DNA from: Spirogloea muscicola
Lineage: Eukaryota > Streptophyta > Zygnematophyceae > Spirogloeales > Spirogloeaceae
Assembly: GCA_009602725.1 (NCBI GenBank)
Contig: WELB01000005.1
Location: 1,166,392-1,185,059, forward strand
DNA: 18,668 bases
Reading direction: 5' to 3'
A model generated the notes under the pieces. It worked only from the letters and a program-made list of their open reading frames with translations, was not told where the DNA came from and did not search any database. Position numbers and translations under genes: made by a program. Below, piece after piece: positions 1 to 8,096 of the stretch; the first letter of the stretch is position 1; every line of letters begins with the position of its first letter.

Positions 1-341
1 GAGGGGGGGGTATTGGTGGTGGTCAAGAAAGGAGCGACACAGGCTGCAGTGCTGGGTGGGGCGACAGCAATCACCTGGTAGATGCTGTGGTCAAGCTGCC
101 GCCAGCCATTGGTAAGGTGCAGGAAGGCCTTGTATGAAGGCGGCAATGTGGCGCCAAGACGAAGTTCAAGTGTGCTGATCTCCTCCTCTGTCGCGCCCGG
201 AAAGCCGAGCCAGCCAGCTTCGGCCACATCTGGCGCCAGGGGTTGGATGAGCAGGCTGCGATGGGCGTGGGCTGCGACCAGGTCGCGGCTCCAAGCAGTC
301 ATGAGCTCCCGCCAGCTGTCGCCGCTGGTGCCACTGCCCAT
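1..341 (-). CDS. SMI1/KNR4 (SUKH) domain protein, 5' part, runs off the window
   Basis: Read on minus from ATG at 341, the frame is open to the window edge. It encodes 89 residues down to position 75, where a CAG|GTGATT donor may end the exon (phase 0); 1-74 would then be intron. Residues 46-80 carry the start of an SMI1/KNR4 domain: GFPGATEEEI, then LE.RLGATLPPSYKAFL, then NGW. This is the usual opening of SUKH proteins (acidic helix, then LPxxYxxFL and a 'NGW' turn). The first ~40 residues (SWRELMTAWSRDLVAAHAHR...) look helical and have no clear homologue to my eye. An in-frame TGA lies just upstream, so 341 is the first usable ATG, although an upstream exon joined at a CAG near 375 is possible. 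In eukaryotes such proteins are linked to cell-wall and glucan control or act as protein-binding adaptors; the role here is inferred from the family only. The larger overlapping frames at 166-477 and 82-378 are shadows. Confidence 0.75.
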   Translation of the reverse strand, partial: MGSGTSGDSWRELMTAWSRDLVAAHAHRSLLIQPLAPDVAEAGWLGFPGATEEEISTLELRLGATLPPSYKAFLHLTNGWRQLDHSIYQVIAVAPPSTAACVAPFLTTTNTPP

Positions 342-1226
342 GGGCGTGCCGAGCGAGGACCGGCCACGTCGCCCCTGACCGGCTCATCGGCCGCCAGAGT
401 CTGCAGCTTCGAGAGTCCTGCTGATGGCTCTGCACATCACATCCGCCTGGGGAAGCCAAACCCAGTCTGACGCCCAAGATCCAGCGACAAGAAGTGGCTT
501 GACTTCAGGCACTGGTGGCAATGGCGCTGCCGACGGACGGCGAAGGCTCGTCGGCGGTGGACGCATTTGGGTGCGCTTTGGCAGGACTGCCAACGCGCAA
601 CGGCAAGTGGGCAAGCCCGTTCTGGTCAAGGAGAGGGGCGAGGGGGAAGTGGGCGACGGCGGCTGGGGAGGGAGGCGGCGAGCGCAGTTGGGAAGGGGGA
701 AGCGGGAGTAGGGAAGCTGCGTCCTCCTGGCTGTGGCTTCCCGCTCGACGAGGGGAAGTTGGGGGCCGGCAAGTGGGGTGTCGGTGGAGCGGAGGGTGGG
801 GGGGGAGGGCGAGAGACGCGGCTTCCACGGAGGAGGGTGGGCCCGGTAACGGCGCGAGTACGCTTTGCCGAGAATGGAAGGGACGTAGGCGTAGTGGGGG
901 GAGGCAGCGGGGGAGAGGGAGAGAAGTTGGGGAGAGGGAAGAGAGAAAGAAGAAGAGGAGAAAGAAAGTGGCTCTCCCTAAGGGGGCGAGGGCTGTGAAC
1001 AGACAGCACAAGAGACAGACCGGCCCCAGCCCAGAGGCAATGCTGTCAGTGGCCGGCCAGGAGGTGCTGAAGCATGGAGAAGAAGCATGGAGAGGGACCA
1101 AACATGAAGAAGGGCTCGCCCATTGAAGATAGGGGCTGGAAAAAGCCAGCTCCAAAAAGAGTGAACAAAGTACCAAAAAAGAGAGAAAGGCGCGCGGAAA
1201 GTGGAAGAGAGCGGGACGAGGGCGCG
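342..1226. other. Gene-free, purine-rich low-complexity stretch
   Basis: No supported gene. From about 600 to 1210 the plus strand is dominated by G and A (GGGAAG, GGGAGG, GAGAGG words), which keeps several frames open and gives spurious ORFs up to 223 codons with Ser/Pro/Leu-only or Gly/Arg-only content. The end nearest 342 is probably the upstream region of the minus-strand SUKH gene. A diverged member of the short hairpin repeat family occurs at about 966-1001, and another (GGGCTGG..AAAGCCAGC type) at about 1115-1170. Confidence 0.6.
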
Positions 1227-1448
1227 AGAAGCAAGCGCGGCCAGATTAACTGGTGGCTGGGAGATGCCAGCCCAAAAGGAATGGACAAGGTCTGAAGGAG
1301 CCGGAGTGCTAAGGACTGAGACAGCAGCAAGCGGACTATCAGAAACCTCTAGTCAGTAGATGCAAGTCTGAATAGCTAGCAGGCGGAAAGACGTCGCCCT
1401 GACGGAAGCGGGAGGCCGCCGCCAAAGCGCGGCCTGCGCGCAAGTGGA
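1227..1448 (+). repeat. Left arm of 222-bp long inverted repeat
   Basis: This stretch matches the reverse complement of 7671-7891 along its whole length, from AGAAGCAAGCGCGG at the outer end to CGCAAGTGGA at the inner end. I count roughly 15 substitutions and one or two single-base indels by eye. The outer ~60 bp (ACTGGTGGCTGGGAG..CCAGCCC..GACAAGGTCTGAAGG) also occurs alone at about 3011-3085 and 3590-3661, so the arm includes a member of the dispersed hairpin family plus ~150 bp seen only in the two arms. It resembles long terminal inverted repeats of a DNA transposon, or two opposed copies of one element. No transposase is visible between the arms. Confidence 0.85.
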
Positions 1449-1857
1449 GAGGAGGGTGGGGTTAGGGGCGAGTGGGCCCCTCCCGGTGGCTAGCTCCGCC
1501 CTTGAAACGTCGCGCGGCCCTTGCGGGGGACGTGGTGCTGATGCCCATACTTGAGCAACCTTGTCAATTTCGGGCTAGCTTTTCACAGCCCAAGCCCTCC
1601 TTTGGAGAGCATGTTTCTATTTGAGCAAGGCCGTGAGGGCATACGGAGGGGCCACCGCGCAGGGCAGCCTCCTAATATTAGCGATGGCCCCGTGTAACCG
1701 ACACACAAAGCCGCGATGGCAGCATCCGGCCATCGATCCATCGATCGTCGCCGCGGCGACAGGCGTCCCCCCCCACTTGCCCCATCTGCTGCTTGTCATT
1801 CCGACACGCGGCTCGTCACGAGATGAGAGGAAGACTCTTCCAGTACAAACAGCGAAG

Positions 1858-1917
1858 AAGTGGCTCTCCCAATGGGGGCAAGGGCTGTGAGAAGCCAGCC
1901 CGAAAATAATTGACCAG
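1858..1917 (+). repeat. CCAGCCC hairpin-family repeat copy
   Basis: Contains AAGTGGCTCTCCCAATGGGG, then GCAAGGGCTGTGAGAAGCCAGCCC, matching the 5' half of the ~100-bp units at 8197 and 8368 almost base for base, and ending near TTGACC. GGCTG and CAGCC can pair as a short stem. This copy lacks the GGTTCGAAGGGGCC half seen at 8255. Confidence 0.75.
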
Positions 1918-1986
1918 CTCTTCCAGTTGACAGCGACGGCTGCGAGTGGCCAGCCCACTGAAAGGAACGAACGAAGTTCGAAAGAG

Positions 1987-2035
1987 AAGTGGCTCTCCCA
2001 ATGGGGGCAAGGTCTGCGAAAAGCCAGCCCGCAAA
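1987..2035 (+). repeat. CCAGCCC hairpin-family repeat copy
   Basis: Second truncated copy of the same unit, about 130 bp downstream of the first and in the same orientation. It has GAAGTGGCTCTCCCAATGGG followed by CAAGGTCTGCGAAAAGCCAGCCC. Differences from the 1858 copy are confined to a few positions, so the two could be a local duplication or separate insertions. Confidence 0.7.
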
Positions 2036-2760
2036 GATTTTACATAGGTTTACATAAGAAAGTGATAACCTGCAGGGAAAGCTTTTAGGAAGCCCTTTTG
2101 CAGTCAAAGCAATTGGTGACAACGTCTGCAATGTGACAATGTCAGCAATGTCAAGTCGTTTTGGGCCAGCCCAGAAAATTTGGACAAGGTGAAGAGCCAG
2201 CCCACAGAAGAATGAACGAGGTTGTGAAATGGCTGGCCCAGTTCGCACTCGAGGGCGGCGCCTCTCCCCTTGCCCTTGCCCCCTCCGCTGCGGACTCTCT
2301 TCGTCTCCTAGTGGTGGGAACGAGACGGCCCATCTTTCCCACCGTCGTTCCCGCCCCAGCCAAGCCCGGCCCACGCACGTCGCCCTCCCGCCCAGCCTGA
2401 CATCCCCCTAGATTCCATGCGTATCCTGCCAAAAGAAGTGTCCGGTAAAGCGGTACCTATGGGGCCACAGGGGAAGTACCGAATGATTGATCAATCTTGA
2501 CACGATCCGCTTGTGCAGCACGTGCAGCGACCGCGGCCACCCGCAGGCCGGCGACGTGCGGCAGCACGCGGCACGTGGGGGAGTGACTTGACGGGCGGCA
2601 GGCGCCCGGGCTTCTATTTTGCAATGGAGGTCGTGGGAGGTGCCGTCACGCTGAGGTCACACCGAGACCGCCGGAGGCGTTGCGGCAAACCACGACCACT
2701 GAGAACCGAGGGCGTTCAAGGGTTCTGGGTCTGCAGCGCTAGTCAGACGTGATGGTGCTA

Positions 2761-2922
2761 ACTTGTGGGTACTGAGCTTCCCTCTGCATCGTCTACGTGT
2801 TTTGCAGTGGAATGTAGTGTAGTCCTTTTTCCCGGCTCCTCTTCCTTTGGCTTTGGACATTGTCCATTCGTTTTTGGGCTGGCTTTGCCAGCCCCTCTTC
2901 TCTATGGGCGAGCACTTTCTTC
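2761..2922 (-). repeat. Inverted copy of the 8097-8366 repeat (lacks the 101-bp insert)
   Basis: The reverse complement of this stretch matches the right-hand repeat at 8097-8366 in two blocks: the hairpin block (CCATAGAGAAGAGGGGCTGG..AAAGCCAGCC, then GGACAATGTCCAAAGCC and GGAGCCGG) and a block that includes GGACTACACTACA and GATGCAGAGG.AAGCTCAGTACCCAC. In the right-hand copy a ~101-bp unit separates the blocks; here they abut. GGGCTGGCTTTGCCAGCCC at about 2877-2895 is a near-perfect palindrome. Confidence 0.8.
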
Positions 2923-3010
2923 TGGGTCAGGGTGTTTAGGAAACCGTTAACTTACCATTGGAGTTCAGAAGGCAGGGTTGAATGAGAGAATCAGCTTTCC
3001 CGAAGTAAGG

Positions 3011-3186
3011 AAAAAACGCAGCCAAATTGACTGGTGGCTGTGAGAGGCCAGCCCAAACGAATGGACAAGGTCTGAAGGAGCCAAGTAAGTAAGACAGTGG
3101 CTATAAGAGACCAGCCCAAAGAAAAGAAGAAGCGGCTCTTCTCAATGCGAGGCAAGGGCTGCGAGAGGCCAGCCCAAACGATGTAC
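3011..3186 (+). repeat. Cluster of three CCAGCCC hairpin-family copies
   Basis: Three copies in one orientation. At 3011-3085, AATTGACTGGTGGCTGTGAG leads to GGCCAGCCCAAACGAATGGA and CAAGGTCTGAAGGAGCC, the same as the outer end of the 222-bp inverted repeat. At 3098-3121 is a shorter GTGGCTATAAGAGACCAGCCC copy. At 3131-3186 is a diverged copy of the GGCTCTCCCAATGGGG form. Between this cluster and 3590 I see no gene; a lone GGCCAGCCC core occurs at 3468. Confidence 0.7.
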
Positions 3187-3589
3187 AGTAAAAAGACAGA
3201 GATGGCTCGTGTGTGAGATTGAATTGAAAGGAGGTGACAACAAGCCAGTACGCTGTAACAAAAACAAAGAGGAATTAAGGAAGACTATTTCAGTAGAGGA
3301 GAGAAGGCTCGCGGTGCGCATGACATTGACAGTGAGGCCAATTCTAGCCTTACAAATGTCCTTTTACGGGGTAATGAGCTAGCTAAGGGGGACACTAACA
3401 TCCCCGAGTGAGCACATGCATATCTGGTGAAGCTAATCTGAGGAGAGAGGGCGATGGGTTTGATTGGCCAGCCCAGAGAAAACCACAGATCAAACTTCGA
3501 AGGGCCATAGAAGTGCTAAAGCACACAGCGACTCAAGCGGCCCCTGGGTGATCAATAGCCCCTGTTGAGCAGCCGCAGGCCAGAGAAAG

Positions 3590-3661
3590 AAACAGCGCTT
3601 CCAAATTGAGTGGTGGCTGTGAGAGGCCAGCCCAAAGGAATGTACAAGGTCTGAAGGGGTG
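3590..3661 (+). repeat. CCAGCCC hairpin-family repeat copy
   Basis: AAATTGAGTGGTGGCTGTGA, then GAGGCCAGCCCAAAGGAATG, then TACAAGGTCTGAAGGGG. It differs at only a few positions from the copies at 3011 and in the arms of the long inverted repeat. It sits at the edge where the sequence turns more AT-rich. Confidence 0.7.
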
Positions 3662-4106
3662 GCCGGATCAGAGAAGTAGTCTCCGGTTAGCGAGTCCCGT
3701 CTATAGCCAGAGGCTGCAGCCACAGCCCTCGCCCTCTTTTATAGAGCTTTCCTATTGCCTGCTTGAGCGCCGCGCGGTGTCCTGACGGCGGCACAGTAAG
3801 CAGGTTGCCTTCATTTCCGCTGGCTCACTAGAGATAAGGTGTATGGTATGCATCCATTCCCTACAGCGGAGAATGGCCTTGCATCTATTAGCTGGCCGTG
3901 CTCAGCTGCCGCCTCTGGCAGCAAGTGGACTGCTTTCCGGCTGCTAATCTTTTTGCGCCTTGGGCCTTTTCAGGCCTTGTATAATCCTTTGGGCCGACCT
4001 CTCACAGACATTGCCGTAAACTGGTAAGAGCTGTTTGCTGACTTTTGAATGCTAATCAGGGGTTACTAAGTCACCATGCTTCGTGGTACTTGAGTAGTTG
4101 TGTGCT
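3662..4106. other. No gene seen; possible 5' flank of the retroelement
   Basis: Nothing recognisable in six frames; ORFs are under 80 codons without family resemblance. Base composition becomes more AT-rich from here to about 7560. TGGTAAGAGC at about 4022 faintly resembles the initiator-tRNA-Met primer-binding sequence used by LTR retrotransposons (TGGTATCAGAGC), but no matching LTR pair could be seen. Confidence 0.35.
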
Positions 4107-4302
4107 TCAGTTCTGCGCTAGTGAGCCAGCGGCATTGAAGTCTGCCTGCTCGCCTTGCTGCTGTTGTGACATCGCGTGGCGTGCAAGTCGGATCCAGCCA
4201 CTCCACTGCCCCGTAGATGTCAATGGCCAGTGGAGTGAACACGTCCCCTTCCAGATTGTCCTCGTACTTGGCCTTCTTGCCATGTGCGGCAAGAATGGAC
4301 AA
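4107..4302 (-). pseudogene. Possible LINE-type (non-LTR) retrotransposon C-terminal remnant
   Basis: On minus, starting near 4300, the peptide HGKKAKYEDNLEGDV then FTPLAIDIYGAVEWL resembles the tail of LINE open reading frame 2 in algae and plants. There a basic K..KY stretch is followed by F.PLa.dtyGa. The family match is from memory and only about 30 residues long. About 35 codons further, in another frame, the peptide ADFNAAGSLAQ appears (4122-4145 and flanks) and recurs near 8700. There is no intact reading frame, so if real this is a dead fragment. Alternative: chance similarity. Confidence 0.35.
4122..4151 (-). repeat. Copy 1 of a short coding-like repeat (ADFNAAGS)
   Basis: The minus strand reads GCAGACTTCAATGCCGCTGG then CTCA, giving ADFNAAGS. 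The copy at 8684-8707 differs at three positions, all third codon positions, and encodes the same eight residues. That is what two relics of one protein-coding repeat would show. Confidence 0.5.
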
Positions 4303-4764
4303 GGTCTGAATGGGTGTGATTGTGTCGGTGGCTCATATGTGTCGATCTGGCAACAATGTTGAGGTGGCTGCATACGTGACATGAAGGAGGAGTCGCGTTT
4401 TGCCTTGGTGTAAAGGTAGTTACGGTCGTTGTACCTTCGTACCGCTTCAGTTTTGGAAGATGCCTACTGTAGCACTATGCCGCGGTCTATGCACTCTTTA
4501 CGCACTGCGAGACCACCTTCATCTGCTCCCCTCTTGTGTATATCTCCTCTATGCCACACCGTGCTGTATTTTTTACCGCATTTTCCCTGCTATGGACTCT
4601 TCCGCATTGTAAGCACATCCCAGCTTTCATTCTATTAAGAAATATCCTAGAACCTGAGATGTGCCTTACTCTGAAGTGGTAGTAAAGGGCTTGGCTATTA
4701 CTTGTATGGGCACAGCCGAGCCACAATCTGCCATTCGTGCGCAAGCCCAATTTGCGGCCCACAT
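4303..4764. other. No gene seen
   Basis: AT-rich stretch with short unrelated ORFs (up to 97 codons) that match no family I know. GAATGGACAAGGTCTGAA at about 4292-4309 is the 3' portion of the hairpin repeat family standing alone. The region could hold decayed gag or protease of the neighbouring Ty3/gypsy element, but no CCHC knuckle or DSG/DTG protease motif is visible. Confidence 0.4.
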
Positions 4765-5344
4765 AAGATTTACCTACCACTCCCAGCTATTGTTGGTAAA
4801 TGGAGATGATTAAATTGAACTGTTTTTGAGCTAGGAAGGGGTTGGTCTGGTTTCTCAATTGCACATTTGGTTAACTCGTCTTCAAGCAAACAAAGCTGCC
4901 ATGATAAATATCTGAGCCTTGTGACAGGGCACAAGGACAGCTTTCTGGGGGGGATCATTGCTAGCTTTTTCCCCAACGGCTCATATTGTATGTTATATTC
5001 AATAATGCCCCTGATATCGTATGTCAATGTGTCATGAATGTGATATTATACTCTAATGGCGCGTTCTTATATTGATGATTAAGTTAGTCTTCAGCAAAAT
5101 TCCCGCAAAGGCATTTGACTCAGCATATGGTGCTGCTAGACGTTAGTTGGTTGCTGTTGCCACCCCAGTAATGCCGTTAAAGTCTCACTGAGCTTGTTCG
5201 CCTAGGATACCAACGACACAAACCTTAATGACCCCAGCAAAAACCGCTAAGGTCCAAGCTATTTTGCAATTGCGGACAGATCTCGAGTGGTTGCAATCTT
5301 TTCTTGGCTTAGCCAGTTACCATAGGCCTTCTATCGAGATTTAG
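4765..5344 (+). pseudogene. Decayed Ty3/gypsy reverse transcriptase
   Basis: Fragments of reverse transcriptase in order, broken by many stops and shifts. IYLPLPAI at about 4768 resembles the 'yPLP.i' motif. ARSYIDD at 5059-5079 contains the YxDD-type catalytic box (YIDD) and is followed at once by TAA. The RT-RNase H connection is the best-preserved piece, at 5231-5341: TPAKTAKVQAI, then LEWLQSFLGLASYHR, ending at TAG. That last segment matches the classical gypsy motif K..aI..wP.p....lqsFLGla.YyR. No functional product is possible. It lies upstream of RNase H and integrase relics in the standard Ty3/gypsy order. Confidence 0.8.
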
Positions 5345-5404
5345 CTTACACGCTCGGCCTCTCGAGGATCTGCTTAGGCTAAGTGGATAGTGGAATTGGG
5401 CGTG

Positions 5405-5855
5405 CCAGTCGTCGTACATAGAGTGACAAATGCCCTAAGTCAAGCTCCTAATATTGGTCGCCCTACCATGACATGTTATCAATTTACTACACCGACTGGG
5501 GTAAAGTGGAAATAAGAGCTACGCTCAAACAGCAGGATGATGAAAAGCATAAATATGTTGTAACAAAGATAAAAGGAAAGAAGTTACTCCGTACACGAAG
5601 GTGAGTGTATGGCAGCTGCATGGACTTTTACACGTTTTCGACCATATCTGTATGCGAGATTTTCCATTTCATTCTCAACCTTCGCAATGGTTGCTGACAA
5701 CTCAGACTTTCAACAGAAGAATTGGAGCGATGAGCTTTGAAGCCCCAGAACAATGTAATCAAATCACTCCATCGACCAGGTTTCAGAATATGGATGCCGA
5801 GACTCTCAATCGTACCCTAACTCCTGATACAATTCTCATGAACTCGCCCGTGTAA
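5405..5855 (+). pseudogene. Decayed Ty3/gypsy RNase H and connection region
   Basis: RNase H of a gypsy-type pol spread over three frames. TNALSQAPNIGRP ends near 5466; in the next frame from 5464, YYTDW then ATLKQQDDEKHKYVV follow, giving the TDxs...igA.L.Q.d catalytic region with its Asp. In a third frame from 5585, YSVHEGECMAAAWTFTRFRP holds the 'E.E..A.vwa...fR.YLyG' motif with its Glu. In a further frame are QWLLTT (H.PL.WLm equivalent) and RFQNMDAETLNR (G..N..AD.LSR), ending at 5855. Each piece is in family order and spacing, so the frameshifts are decay, not error in recognition. Confidence 0.85.
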
Positions 5856-6379
5856 CAGTTCATTATAGGCAAGCATGTACGAGTGTGGGCTTGCTCGTTC
5901 GCTTACAACGTCTATACATTGCTACCGTTTGCAATCATTTGCATCTATTCGCATGTGCTTTTATGGTTTCAGTAATACAGAAGATGTATGGTTAGATGCA
6001 CCACTTTTGCCTTATACACAGACTGCCATCTATTTTGGTAAGTCCACAACCCTGCACGAAGATCGCATTAACACACAGCATTTGCCGTCATTATTGATCA
6101 TCAACCCATGGAACCCGATGCTGAGTATGGCAGTCAGGTTGTTCCACGCCCATTCTGTGCGTGTACAATAGTGCACGATAAGCAAGCGTCCCTAAAGGCA
6201 CATTGTAAATAGACATACTACCACTGTGTTGGCCACTGAGTACTGGTTGTTTGATGTTACAAACATGGTGATATATGTCCTATCCTCATTGTGAAGTATG
6301 ATCTTAATCGTAGCACATCTCTTTGAATTCACCTCAGCTTCACCCGTGCCCATTTGAAGGATATTTCAGGCGGAGTTTG
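5856..6379. other. Spacer between RNase H and integrase relics
   Basis: Position and length fit the integrase zinc-binding (HHCC) region of Ty3/gypsy, but I could not align any HHCC residues. A 98-codon frame at 5875-6171 has no recognised content. Treat as decayed element sequence. Confidence 0.4.
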
Positions 6380-6860
6380 GAAACGTTGGTCCTCAGCGTA
6401 AGAGCGACCCTATGTGTAAATCACAATTGTACGTTGCTCCAGCTGGAGTTAAGGTGTATTATCCCTGTGCTTCCTGATGTATGCATTGCTGAGGCTTTCC
6501 TGAGACAGGTATGAGTGCTCTCCAAAGGGCTCACCGATCAAGGATTCAGAATCCATGGTGACTTTCAGCGTCTGCTTGGAAAAATACAAAACTTCCCATC
6601 AGCTCATCTCGTGATCACCTCACGCCGATAGACAAGCAGAACTCAGACTAACGTGGTCTGGCACGTGCACTTCGCAAGGAAATGGAAAGGTGGGAGACTG
6701 GCTTCCGTAATACTGTTGCTTGTTTGAACAGACTTCTTTCTTTACTTGTAGTCCTTGTATCCTTCTCTGTGATTTTCATCTTGTCATTCTTATCAGTCTC
6801 CATGCCGTTGCAGAAGAGGTACCCGATGTTGATAATGCTGATGTGTGGCTCATGTTTGTA
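6380..6860 (+). pseudogene. Decayed Ty3/gypsy integrase core and C-terminal region
   Basis: LTDQGFRIHGDFQRLLGK at 6530-6583 is the second catalytic Asp region of the retroviral-type integrase (vlTDqG.eF.g.fq.ll.k). HADRQAEL at 6621-6644 corresponds to HPqaDGQaEr and keeps the catalytic Glu; between them the frame has shifted. Further on, DWLP near 6695 and EQTSFFTCSPCILL near 6723 resemble the conserved 'w...lp......q.St..sPf.llfG' stretch after the core. Stops and shifts exclude function. No chromodomain could be recognised. Confidence 0.8.
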
Positions 6861-6901
6861 CTGAACGTGGTAATCATTTTTGTACTGAACAAGGTAATCA
6901 T
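6855..6901 (+). repeat. Short tandem duplication
   Basis: TTTGTACTGAACGTGGTAAT CAT is followed directly by TTTGTACTGAACAAGGTAAT CAT, a two-copy tandem repeat of about 24 bp with two mismatches. It lies in the tail of the decayed retroelement. Confidence 0.8.
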
Positions 6902-7670
6902 CTAAAAGACATGGCCTACTGCTTGTAAATATCTGCGAATAGCTTAACATTGGGCTACTCAATGCTTTGTTACTAATCGTATTGGTGGGTACAGATTTAA
7001 GCTCCTGACTATTGCTGTCAAACAATCATGTGTGTTTTAAGGTGAAACCGCAAGATGCACTGATCACTTGTACAGGTGCATGGATATACAATGATGTTGC
7101 TGGTAAGTACTCCTCAAAGTACTCCTTATCAGCCGTCTGCTTGAAGCTAAAATGTTAACTGGTGTCAACTTACCAGCATTGACTAAGTAGTAGATCCTAC
7201 ATGCGCAAAATCTGCTATCAGGAAGATCAATTTGCAGTGATGCTTTTGTTTTCAGTATGCAATAAAGGGTGGCCTAGTCATTGTCTGACACCTTTGCTCA
7301 CAGAATATCTACAGAGATGACTTCTGCATTCATGTGGATGCTGATCCACGTCCTCAACCTTGGTCAGGACGCACAAGTGAGGGGTTGGGGATCTGATGAG
7401 CCATCACAGTGTCTACGTTGTACCAGATCATTTTCACTATGTTGTTGCTACTCTATCTCTTCTTACTTCTTGTTCCTACTTGCATGCGAGCAATACCTAG
7501 ATCTGACGTTTCTTTACTTTCACATTCTGCCTAGCTTTGTTCTGCCTGCCACGTGATCCCGACACGTCACACAAAGGCCCACTGATAGCCTATCCACGAA
7601 GTATAGCAGTTGCCACCCCGTGGCACGACAGGGCGAGATGAATGAGGGGGAGATAGCTGTAAGAGCTCGG
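6902..7670. other. No gene seen; probable 3' part of the decayed element
   Basis: AT-rich to about 7560, then GC-rich. The longest frame (7281-7556, 91 codons) resembles nothing I know and is likely chance. AGTACTCCTCAAAGTACTCC near 7107 is a small tandem. Without a recognisable LTR pair I cannot place the 3' end of the retroelement. Confidence 0.4.
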
Positions 7671-7891
7671 TCCACTTGCGCACAGGCCGCGCTCTGGCGG
7701 CGGTCTCCGGCTTCCGTTAGGGCGACGTCTTTTCCCCTGCTAGCTATTCAGATTTGCATCTACTGACTAGAGGTTACTGAGAGTCCGCTTGCTGCTGTCT
7801 CAGTCCTTAACACTCCGGCTCCTTCAGACCTTGTCCATTCCTTTGGGCTGGCCTCTCCCAGCCACCAGTCAATCTGGCCGCGCTTGCTTCT
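7671..7891 (-). repeat. Right arm of 222-bp long inverted repeat
   Basis: Reverse complement of the left arm at 1227-1448 with about 93% identity by eye and equal length. It begins TCCACTTGCG on plus (inner end) and ends GCGCTTGCTTCT (outer end). The conserved stretch includes the hairpin-family core read on minus and a segment with CTAGTCAGTAGATGCAA that occurs nowhere else in the window. The arms enclose about 6.2 kb that includes the decayed gypsy pol. Confidence 0.85.
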
Positions 7892-8096
7892 TTGTGAGAG
7901 AAGAGCAAGCTTGTCCGAGGCCAGCCCAAGAAGCATGGAAAGGCCAGCCCAAGAAAGAGAAGGAGGTGCTAAATCACACAGCTACGCAAAGTGGAGAAGT
8001 TGTTGGCCACTTGGCCAAAGCGGCCAAGCACCGAGGCAAAAACACATGGCGAAGGGAGGGGGACGGGAGAAGGGCGGAGGGGGAGAGGGCGGCGGG
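7892..8096. other. Repeat fragments, no gene
   Basis: Two close CCAGCCCAAGAA.. fragments at 7921 and 7944, then purine-rich low-complexity sequence similar in style to 600-960. The overlapping frames of 109 and 123 codons are made of this low-complexity DNA and are not credible genes. Confidence 0.5.

Larger units (their letters stand above)
1449..2760. other. Gene-free repeat-bearing region
   Basis: No gene is supported. ORFs here are short and their peptides derive from the hairpin repeats (for example peptides around GWLLTALAPIG and GFSQPLPPLGEP on minus, which recur near 8200-8480). It contains family copies at 1858-1917, 1987-2035 and 2164-2203 and a GC-rich block at about 2500-2740 with two CACGTG boxes. 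A short palindrome, ATTGATCAAT, sits near 2487. I recognise nothing else. Confidence 0.5.

Noticed and set aside
505-1176. 223-codon minus-strand ORF and overlapping plus-strand ORFs of up to 203 codons
   Set aside because: They lie in purine-rich low-complexity DNA; the peptides are almost only Ser/Pro/Leu or Gly/Arg/Glu with no domain, and several overlap on both strands.
1796-2374. 192-codon minus-strand ORF
   Set aside because: Its sequence is the translation of three hairpin repeat copies and low-complexity DNA; recurring peptides (GWLLTALAPIGRATSS) come from the DNA repeat, not from a protein family.
2487-2496. ATTGATCAAT palindrome as an operator
   Set aside because: A 10-bp palindrome is expected by chance in a window of this size and no nearby gene would use it.
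4022-4033. TGGTAAGAGC as a retrotransposon primer-binding site
   Set aside because: Two bases short of the initiator-tRNA-Met complement and with no LTR end identified next to it; too weak alone.
7281-7556. 91-codon ORF as a small hypothetical gene
   Set aside because: No recognisable family, no splice or start context that stands out, and it lies in decayed repeat DNA.
1227-7891. The inverted repeats as LTRs of the gypsy element
   Set aside because: LTRs are direct repeats; these arms are inverted relative to each other.
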